DNA from: Stereocaulon alpinum
Taxonomy: Eukaryota > Ascomycota > Lecanoromycetes > Lecanorales > Stereocaulaceae
Assembly: GCA_018257865.1 (NCBI GenBank)
Contig: JAEUBA010000003.1
Span: 310,001-374,000 of the forward strand
DNA: 64,000 nt
Reading direction: 5' to 3'
The notes under the pieces are model-generated. The model searched no databases. It was not told the DNA's origin and worked only from the letters and a program-made list of their open reading frames with translations. Below are positions 56,284 through 64,000 of the stretch, piece after piece. Position numbers and translations under genes: made by a program. Position 1 is the first letter of the stretch. Each line of letters begins with the position of its first letter.

Positions 56284-57078
56284 TCACATAGTCATATCCT
56301 ACGCAGAGGTGTGCACCTCGTTTAAGATTTAGAGAGAGGCGGACATATGATCTGAGTGTGTCAGCTGCGGTACTGGACTTGACCTTGAAGCTATTTGCGA
56401 GCCGTTAGCCTATGATGTGGGCTACCCAGCGGTTGCAAGAACGAATCAGATGCTCCACAATGCTTCCATAGCCCTCAGATTGTTCTACAAATCTAAGAAA
56501 CCGATGATCCAGATCTGGCAACGTGACTGTGTTCCACCAATCCGGCAGCGTCCCATGAACCCACCATTTCCATCGAAGCATACCACCGTACTCTGACCGG
56601 TTGATTGAGAATGCTGGCGGATGTTACTCCAGCATTCCATGACGGACTGTAGTGTATTGGACTTGGACACATGTCCGGGCTCTTGCTGCGTTCATTTCGA
56701 CGTAGGAGCGTGACTGGGGTCTTGACGTGGACAGTAAAGTTGTCAGGTCAGATATCTGCGAGCAGACTCAGTAATTGGCCTCAGCTCAACAAATGCACCT
56801 TGTGTCTAGCCTTGTTACCAGTACAAGTCAATTAGCGTATTGTCGGTTTGCACCGACAAAAATCCCTTGGGAACATGTGAAGCGTTCAAGCTCGTACGAG
56901 CGAACATGTACGTGAAGACATGAGTGGCAACAGATCCAGGTTTAAGCAATATGAGGCACCTTAAGTTTTCACCTTACGCCACATCCACAGAGGATCACGG
57001 ATCCTACAGACATCGTTATGACATTCACCCCTGTACATTTACAACATCATTTCGCGTGTACGGCACACAAGCGCCCTC
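56284..57078. other. Intergenic inside the F-box array
   Basis: No gene seen; probably decayed remains of copy 3 plus the promoter of copy 4. Confidence 0.4.
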
Positions 57079-57552
57079 AATGGCTCCAACTTCATTACCA
57101 GATCTGCCTCCTGAGCTAATCATTCACAGCTACAAATTCATGCACAAATTCAAGGACGCTTCTAATCTTAGCAAGACCTCCCACCAGATGCATGACTTGT
57201 TCAACACCAACATCACTTCGATCTGCAAAGCTATTCTCCCACGAGCTATCGATTGCTACGCTCAAGCCTGCGATCTTTTCGCCGCTCAGCAGGAATATGC
57301 TGCAACGAACCCGTTTTAGCCGAATCAGCTCAAGCCATGATACATCGCGTTAGATATTTACTTTCCGAGGCACATACTGCCCAACGCGCTCTTCAATTCT
57401 TCGAAGATGCAATCATTCGCCCCACAGAAGCGAAATCGGGTTACAGCAATTGCTACGGTTGTAGAGTTCTTCGTCTCACCGAACGCAATGATTTCACGAA
57501 AGCATACTATCGAGTCATGACTCTTGTTACCTCAGCTGGAACCTCATATTGA
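57079..57552 (+). pseudogene. F-box-like, array copy 4, frameshifted and truncated
   Basis: From ATG 57079: 'MAPTSLPDLPPELIIHSYKF', 'DASNLSKTSHQMHDLFNTNI' and 'RAIDCYAQACDLFAAQQEY', very close to copy 2. The frame ends at TAG 57317, but the next frame continues the family with 'AESAQAMIHRVRYLLSEAHT', 'ALQFFEDAIIRPTEAKSG' and 'NDFTKAYYRVMTLVTSAG', up to TGA at 57550. A one-base shift near 57305 is therefore likely; no intron fits, and the copy 2 intron is absent here. The region coding the 'VLDVxQV' block is lost. Non-functional unless a short N-terminal F-box is used. Confidence 0.75.
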
Positions 57553-58512
57553 CCCGAGACTTTCGGTTCTTGGGACATGCCAGAACTCATACAGATTTGG
57601 ACGGTGTTCACGTTCCTTATGTACCTGCGCCCATCGGAGAACGGAGTAGGGAAGCCATGGTGCAGCGCGGATATGGACCAGGTCTTCGAGAATCAATCCA
57701 GCATGAAAGTAATGCATTCGAATTAGTGCTTGGCGGAGATAACTAGCCACTGAATGCCTCGCAAAGGCAATGAGGTGACTGCCTCTAGTTAACATATCCA
57801 CAACTAGCGTGACGTCACAAAACTTGCCTGTCTATTTCGATCTGACCTGGCCATGTCTGCTTAGAACGGCTCCTGCCATAGTGGCGCGGGTTCGAAAGTT
57901 CTCCTACCACTGATCAATGGGGAACCGCACTCGTATTCTTGGGTGCATGAATGTTTGATGCAGAGGTACAAGGAGATAACGGACAGGCATTCTCGAACCC
58001 TTGGATCTCATCTGAGTGGCGGGGCTTGACACAATGCTGTGAAATTTCCCTGATATTGAATATGAGTAGGACCTTGAGCGACTAAAGCGCAGCATTACGG
58101 ACAAATGAGGTGATGGATTTATCTCGTGCTTCGTAACATTGCCACAGGTCACAGGAACTATGCGTCTAGACCAATCCACTCTTAGACATCAGTCCACCAA
58201 CTCGAGCTTCAGATCTGAATTACCCGCGGGGTATTGATCGATTAGCGTCAATTATCGACTAGTCTTTCGATCTTTAGAAGCAAAATACGAACGATCAAAT
58301 AACCAAATTGTAGGATCCGTCGAGTTCTCCGAGAAGAAGGATCTCTGGAAGTAGATATACACCGACTTCCTCGCACAGCTCAATCTCTTATCATCCTACC
58401 CTACGTAAAATTTCCTACTCCAGCAAATAACCTACATTCAAAGTCGCAGCATCGAAGAACCAACCAGATGCTGTTTCACCTACCTACACCTTATTCCGAA
58501 CACACAGCCATT
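57553..58512. other. Intergenic inside the F-box array
   Basis: No family blocks recognised after the copy 4 break. CACAGGTCACAGG occurs here at about 58144 and again at about 58783, after copy 5, perhaps a duplication scar. Confidence 0.4.
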
Positions 58513-58764
58513 ATGTCTTCCGTCTCTTTTTCAGACCTAGCCCTAGAGCTCATCATCCAGATCCACAAGTCCGCAGGTCATTTTGCCACAGCCACGTCGC
58601 TCAGCAGAGCCTTCAGAAGATTCCATAGGTTGTGGAAAGCGAATATCGTCTCGACATGCGATGCCGTTCGGCCACGTGCGATCGACTGCTACGACGAGGC
58701 TTGTGAGCTTCTTGATGCGGAGGAAAAAGTTATCAGGGAGAAGGGGAGGGAGTACAACGATTGA
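58513..58764 (+). pseudogene. F-box-like, array copy 5, truncated
   Basis: ATG 58513 gives 83 aa: 'SFSDLALELIIQIHKSAGHF', 'ATATSLSRAFRRFHRLWKAN' and 'RAIDCYDEACELLDAEEKV', then TGA at 58762. This corresponds to the N-terminal third of copies 2 and 6; later blocks are missing from all frames. It may be a decayed copy, or a short protein carrying only the F-box. Some changes in the F-box core (LAPEL to LALEL) also suggest relaxed constraint. Confidence 0.65.
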
Positions 58765-59259
58765 CAAATTAGTGCATGCTTCGCACAGGTCACAGGTATT
58801 GTCTTTTGACACATGAACAACTCTTGACGTGGTTTCAATTCACGATACTAGTCATCTTCCAACAGCCGTCCAAAACAATGGCGTTTTGCTGATCCTCAAA
58901 CACGACTCTAAGGTGATTGCTTGAATCGCCATCTAACAACGCTCATATGACTTTCGAGCTCGCAGAAAATCTACAACGGACAACATGAAGTCCATCGGGC
59001 TTTAAAGCTGCACCTCCGCTGCTCCAGCTGACATTGAAGGGCTGCGGTCCAAGCGACTCAACACTTTGTTTCGATGTGCAATGAGTTCTTGACACATGAT
59101 TGACATCCGATCCTGGCAAGTCGAATAACACCGAAACACTCTTTGTCGATTCACAACCCCCCTTGGATCCCGCATCAACGTCAAGTCCGATACCAACTTC
59201 GCTCTTCCATCTTCCTCTAACATATGACATCTCGTCTCCCGAACGCCAAAGCTCAAACC
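58765..59259. other. Intergenic before F-box copy 6
   Basis: Promoter region of copy 6; no gene seen. Confidence 0.4.
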
Positions 59260-60240
59260 ATGGCTCCACTCTCACTGTCGGACCTAGCGCCAGAACTCAT
59301 CACAGATATCTTCAAGTCCGTAGACAATTTCCAGACCGTGTCAGCCTTGTCCAGGATCTCACACCAACTCCACGATATCTGGATACTGAATATCATAACA
59401 ATCAGTCAAGCCGTCCTTCCACACACAATCAAATACTTCGACCAAGCCCACAAGCTCTACAAAGCCCAGGAACAAGCAGCCAACATCGAGCAAAGCTCGA
59501 CAGACCACACGAACCAGCATCCTTCAGCAAAACACACCACCACCCAGCCAATCCCCAATCCGCTCGCGACAGCCATCAACCTCATCGCACAATACCACAC
59601 CAACGAAAAAACAGCCCTCGCCGCCCTCCACCGCTTCTCAACCCAAGAATTCTCCCAAAGCGACCGAACCACCTACTCCTCCCCAACCCCCCGCCCACTA
59701 ACCACCCCGGAAAAATCACGCTTCATACGCTCCTACTACCGCGCCTTATCCCCAGCAACCATCGCACAACACCACACCCCAGCCCTACACCTCCTAAAAT
59801 CCTGGAACGTTCTCGACGTCACACAAGTCGCCCACGTGATAATGTCACTAGTCGATTTCGCAAACGTGCGCTCTATCTACCGTCCGTCTCGATTCGTGGA
59901 TGCCGCGCTTGAGGATGGGGAGTGGGATATGGCTGCTAGGAAGGTGTTTGCGCTGAAGCGGGATCTACTCTCCTATGATATGAGAGCTATCACGAAGTCG
60001 TTTGAGGCAAGGCAGCATCAGTCGTCGATGTTTTTTGCTTATTTGATTGAGGGGAGGAGGGAGAGTCCGTGGGTTAAGTTGGGGGAGAACGACAATATCA
60101 TCGATATGACGGAGTATGAATGTAGTGATGGCAAAGCTGACGTTGTCGATTGTGGGAGGGGGGAGAGTATTGGGGAGCTGTTTGAGCTGCTGGGGGATGA
60201 GACGAGGGAGGTTTTGAGGGGGGTGAGAGAGTGGATGTAG
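59260..60240 (+). CDS. F-box-like protein, array copy 6
   Basis: Single exon, 326 aa from ATG 59260; an in-frame ATG at 59224 is less likely because the paralogues all start at the M-x(2-5)-LxxLxPE position. 'MAPLSLSDLAPELITDIFKS', 'TVSALSRISHQLHDIWILNI', 'SQAVLPHTIKYFDQAHKLY', then a polar insertion of about 50 residues, 'SRFIRSYYRALSPATIAQHH' and 'SWNVLDVTQVAHVIMSLVDF'. The tail has 'ELFELLGDETREVLRGVREW', aligning with the end of copy 2. Complete and the longest member. Likely SCF adaptor by family; target unknown. Codon usage changes from C-rich to G-rich within the gene. Confidence 0.7.
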   Translation: MAPLSLSDLAPELITDIFKSVDNFQTVSALSRISHQLHDIWILNIITISQAVLPHTIKYFDQAHKLYKAQEQAANIEQSSTDHTNQHPSAKHTTTQPIPNPLATAINLIAQYHTNEKTALAALHRFSTQEFSQSDRTTYSSPTPRPLTTPEKSRFIRSYYRALSPATIAQHHTPALHLLKSWNVLDVTQVAHVIMSLVDFANVRSIYRPSRFVDAALEDGEWDMAARKVFALKRDLLSYDMRAITKSFEARQHQSSMFFAYLIEGRRESPWVKLGENDNIIDMTEYECSDGKADVVDCGRGESIGELFELLGDETREVLRGVREWM

Positions 60241-60501
60241 GTTGGTTGGCGGCGATCTGTATGATGATGGATGGTAGTATATCACTTCGAAATTGCGGTC
60301 TTGGTCTTGAATGAGCTTTGAAGGGTGGCAGATCGGTAGGGTGTGGGCGTGCGGTTTTCTTCTGAATAGTGCGTGTGAACATGCTGAAGTGCCCTTTTTG
60401 CCGCTTGTCCAGGCATGCAATCAAGCGTGCATATTCCTGCTTTGCCAGCGTAGTGGAATTGTAGTTTAGAAATACAGCGAAAAGTGGTTGAGAATCTTAC
60501 A
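60241..60501. other. Intergenic
   Basis: Short spacer between convergent genes. Confidence 0.4.
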
Positions 60502-61543
60502 TCAGTCATTCTCATCCATTATTCCATCTCCAATCATCTCCCGTGACTCGCGAATACACCACTGAGAGACCACGGGTTCCTGGATTCCTATGTCACCCGG
60601 CTCCTCCTTCCACACTTGCAACGCTTTCTCCTCTTCCCCTAACAGCACCGTTAGCTCTTCTCCCACATCTTCCTCCTCCTCTTCTTCCCCTTCCTCCTCT
60701 TCCTCCTCCGACCCCGATGCCTCCTCGTACAACGACGCCTGATCCATCTCATCCTCCGACTCAGACACGTCATTAGCCCAACCTTCTCCTCCAGGAATAT
60801 CTCCCCCAAGCTCCTCCACCTCCCCCATCGTCTCAACCCTCCACCCAACCCCGGCATCCCAACAAATCCCCAACCCATCACAATCCCAAAAAGGCAACAC
60901 CATCTCATCAGAAGCGCGTGCCTTAGCATTCAACTTCAATAACGGAGCGTCAAAACAGCCTAGCGCTCTTGTCACCGCAAAACATGCCGCATTAATGAAA
61001 GAAGCCAGCTCCCATTTCTTGCCTTTCAAGCTCTTCCCTGTCGGTCTAAAGGTTGAACCCTTGGGATAGCGGAATTGGAGCTGTTCGTGGCGGATGGCGC
61101 GGATTACTTCGCGTCTGAGTATTTGTGTGGTTCTCTTGAATGAGAGCTGAGGTTTTGTGTGGGTTTCCATGTCACGTTCGGCGCTGGTGGCAAGGCGGGC
61201 ATGGCGCACGGCTCTTCGAGCTGCGGCAAGTAGGATCGGAGGGATTGGCGTCTATGACTTAGTAAAGTATTGTTTGTTGCTTTGAGATTGGTCTGCTTAC
61301 ACGGCTGCATGAACGACTTCTATAACATTCCTCGATAGCTACACAAGCCTTGCCAATTGCTAGGCCGCATTCGTAGGCCGATTGGTCGACTTGGCCAGCA
61401 GTCGGGCCTACATTGAGGCTGTCGAGTATGGAAGAGAGATACCGCAGAGACGTTGTATATCTGGGATCAGGTGTTGCGTGCTGCGCGTCTTGAATTGATA
61501 GTGGGAGTGGTCGGTGCGCGACGCGCACAGGGTCCCATACCAT
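60502..61543 (-). CDS. Hypothetical protein with Glu-rich C-terminus
   Basis: Exons 61543-61301 and 61251-60502; 330 aa from the first ATG in this frame (61543). A helical N-terminal part 'RYLSSILDSLNVGPTAGQVD' and 'YECGLAIGKACVAIEECYRS' joins through a 49-nt intron to 'TPIPPILLAAARRAVRHARL'. The middle 'KKWELASFINAACFAVTRAL' and 'EMVLPFWDCDGLGICWDAGV' looks conserved. The C-terminal third is a long Glu run (about 25 acidic residues near 60660-60740) of the kind seen in nuclear or nucleolar proteins. A 5' exon upstream of 61543 is possible, because another frame is open there. Family not recognised. Confidence 0.5.
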
Positions 61544-62606
61544 GTCTGACGGTTGTGTAGTTGCTCTAGCCGGAGGCAAACTGACTCTTCATCGGCTGGT
61601 GTCGACTGTGATAGCGTAGCGTAGTGGGTATAGCGACGCGACTGGAATTGCGACAACGGTGAACGGAAAGCGTGGAAGTATATGGCGATGACTTTTTCCC
61701 GATAACTAATTGACAGAGCGACGCGTACAGGAATTATTCAAGGCATGGCATATCACATTGTGGTGGACCCAGGTAACCCATCGTCACCGCGTCGCGGCGA
61801 CATGGTCAAGACCAACAGCTCTATTTTTCAAGCAGTAGCCACATAAATTTTCCGCATGGCGCATTGAAATTCCACCTACATGTATCTGTCCGCAACAAAA
61901 GAATACAAGTCTTAAGAAGACAGGCACGTAGATATCCTCAGTCGGAGAGCAACGCTTTCGCACACGCTTCCTCCACATCTCAATCAATGGCAGCATTTCT
62001 GATTTGGAAGAGCGAAGCACCAAAGAGTCAGTCATGCATGTCACTTTTGAATCCTTCTAGGACTGATTCACGCCTCTCATTCCTTGCTTCAACTTGCTTC
62101 CCATTGCTGTTCTCTAGCTAGCTCTAAGGAATGAGGCATGATCTTGCAGCTCGGTCAGTCATAGCTAGAAAGGTACGAACCCGCATTCTGCACCGAAAGT
62201 GCATCTTTCAAACTCTTCTATGTGTTATTCCCTACCGTTTGCTGCCCTCTACGAGCAGTAGTTATGAAGAGCGGACGCTAAGGAGAGCCCTCTCTGCCAA
62301 GAGGGCAACTCCTGGCGACTTCTTTCCCCGCGAATACCCGCTCTCGAGCCGCAAGATACGTAAAGCAAATTCCCAAGGATCTGTAAGCTGCATCGAGTCA
62401 TCAACTCCACGGCGGGCCACTACGGTTTGAATTGGTGGAACGGGATAAGAGAGCAGTAGGGCTGCGATAAACTACCATGACTACGCGAATTCTTGCAGAA
62501 AGGTTTGCCTCTCTCCATTCCTTTGCTTCTGATACCTGTCCTTAAGCTTGCCATTTACTGCTTTACTTGCGCAATCGTCAATTGTATTAGCTACAGTCTC
62601 TTCAAG
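61544..62606. other. Intergenic, 1.06 kb
   Basis: Minus-strand open frame 61408-61656 may include an unrecognised 5' exon of the preceding gene. Otherwise nothing recognisable. Confidence 0.4.
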
Positions 62607-63738
62607 ATGGGTAGTATGGGAGAGCCGGATGTTCCTAAGCCGTGGATCGTGACGCCGCTGAAGGAGTCTTCTGCGCTTTCGAGGGCTGCAGGATGGTATG
62701 AGCTTCTTCGCCCACCCTGCCTCTTCGGTCGCAGTACTAACAACCCACGCCAGCCGCATCTTCCTCAAACTCGAAAATCTCCAGCCAGCCGGCTCCTTCA
62801 AATCCCGTGGCATCGGCAACCTCATCCGCCAATCCCTCTTAACCCATCCCACGCCCGACCAAACGCACTTCTACTCCTCCAGTGGTGGCAATGCCGGTCT
62901 CGCTTGCGTGACAGCAGCCACTTCTCTCAATTGCCCTGCGACCGTGGTGGTGCCACTCAGCACTAAGCCGCTGATGATTGCGAAGATCAGAACTGCTGGC
63001 GCACATGAGGTGATACAACATGGCGCTTCATGGGCGGAGGCTGATAAGTTCTTGAGAGAGGAGTTGCTGACGAAGGATGCGAACGGGGTGTACGTGCCGC
63101 CATTTGATCATGAGGACGTATGGGAGGGCGCAAGTACTATTATCGAGGAGCTAGAAGAGAAGCCGGATGCGGTGGTCTGCAGTGTTGGTGGTGGAGGGCT
63201 GTTTTGTGGGATACAGATGGGATTGGAGAGGAGGGGATGGGGTGATGTCAGTGTCCTGGCTGTGGAGACTGAGGGTGCGGCGTCGCTCGCTAGTTCCCTG
63301 AAAGAAGGGAAGCTTGTGACGCTAGAGAAGATTACGAGCATGGCGACGAGTCTTGGAGCAAAGAGAGTTGCGCAGAAGGCATTTGAGTTGGGGCAGAAGA
63401 AGAGCGTGAAGAGTGTGGTGCTTTCGGATGCGGAGGCTGGGATGGGATGCTGGCGATTGGCGGATGATGAGAGGTTGATTATTGAACCGGCATGTGGGGT
63501 CAGTGTGGCGCTTTGCTATGATGGAAGGTTGAAGAAGTTGCTGCCAGGGTTGACGGAGGAGAGCAAGGTTGTTGTGGTGGTTTGTGGGGGATCGGATATC
63601 ACGCTTCAGACATTGTACCAATTTCGGGAGAAGTATGCGGAGGCAGAGATCATAGCTACCGATGATCGGGATGTCCCAAGCACGCTGAGTGCGCCGAACG
63701 GGCATGGCAGTGATCGTCCGGACGAGGGTTGTCTGTAG
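62607..63738 (+). CDS. CHA1: L-serine/L-threonine dehydratase (PLP-dependent)
   Basis: Exons 62607-62695 and 62754-63738; 357 aa. Deaminates serine to pyruvate and threonine to 2-oxobutyrate in the cytosol or mitochondria. The splice joins 'ALSRAAG' to 'CRIFLKLENLQPAGSFKSRG', whose Lys in GSFKSRG holds the PLP. 'FYSSSGGNAGLACVTAATSL' is the substrate and phosphate loop, 'VVCSVGGGGLFCGIQ' the phosphate-binding glycine loop, and 'VVVVCGGSDITLQTLYQF' the C-terminal block with the residue near the PLP nitrogen. There is no regulatory ACT domain, as in catabolic SDH/Cha1 enzymes. Length is normal. Confidence 0.88.
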
Positions 63739-64000
63739 ATCGTATGAAAAACAGCGAGCAGTGTAGTCGGTCTTGAGATAGCTCCAAGGTTTGATTTTGT
63801 TGGATTATCGATGGGAGTCGGCCACCCAACATTCCACACGTTCCTTGCGGACAATGAATGAGACAAGAATGAGGTAGCAATACCAGATGCTTGATGTCAA
63901 CTCCTATGATCCCTGGGTATCTTTCATGACTGCGCCTTTTTCGAATCCCGCAGGCATAAGCCAGAGGGCTCTCACGCGCCAACCTGTTCCAAACCAAGCA
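63739..64000. other. 3' flank to window end
   Basis: No gene seen. Confidence 0.4.

Noticed and set aside
60543..60776. Pro/Leu-rich plus-strand ORF
   Set aside because: It is the antisense of the Glu-rich tract of the minus-strand gene.

Overview
The window looks like nuclear DNA of a filamentous ascomycete (Pezizomycotina; Dothideomycetes is my best guess, not proven). Genes are compact and on both strands. Introns are short (about 45-140 nt) with GT..AG ends and often a CTAAC-like branch site. Encoded families include a cutinase with a kexin-like site, an MpaB-type ER oxygenase, a DUF8004-like protein, mitochondrial ribosomal and aminoacyl-tRNA genes, and MND1. Exon structures below were read by hand from splice motifs and frame continuity.

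Layout. 0-5.5 kb is a graveyard of metabolic genes: a 5'-truncated alpha/beta hydrolase with a stop, an isochorismatase relic, an isocitrate/isopropylmalate dehydrogenase-like relic, a frameshifted methyltransferase, and a GxSxG hydrolase with one internal TAA. 5.5-7.5 kb is gene-free and carries a 289-bp MITE with 39-40-bp inverted ends and TA target duplications. 7.6-18.3 kb is mostly housekeeping: MTR2-like mRNA export factor, a small Ish1-motif membrane protein, RPL38, DNA polymerase delta subunit 2, mitochondrial Met-tRNA synthetase, an MpaB-like oxygenase and a multispan membrane protein. 19.5-29.7 kb holds a Cys-rich single-pass surface protein, a non-catalytic SOD-fold mitoribosomal protein, a DUF8004-like protein and the GPI transamidase subunit PIG-S. 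30.4-37 kb holds a secreted amidase, a FATP-type acyl-CoA synthetase and a cutinase, the last two divergent. 37-50.4 kb holds a METTL2/Trm140-type tRNA methyltransferase, COQ10, a CSA/ERCC8 WD40 protein, two RING proteins and several lineage-restricted nuclear-looking proteins. 50.7-60.2 kb holds a small secreted protein, MND1, and a family of F-box-like paralogues in several states of decay. The last part has an acidic protein of unknown function and a serine/threonine dehydratase.

The most interesting structures are the F-box array (three open copies, one truncated, one frameshifted, one stub in 9 kb), the decayed metabolic block at the left edge, the MITE, and a short 'DAAxxLLxL' motif shared by two neighbouring uncharacterised genes.
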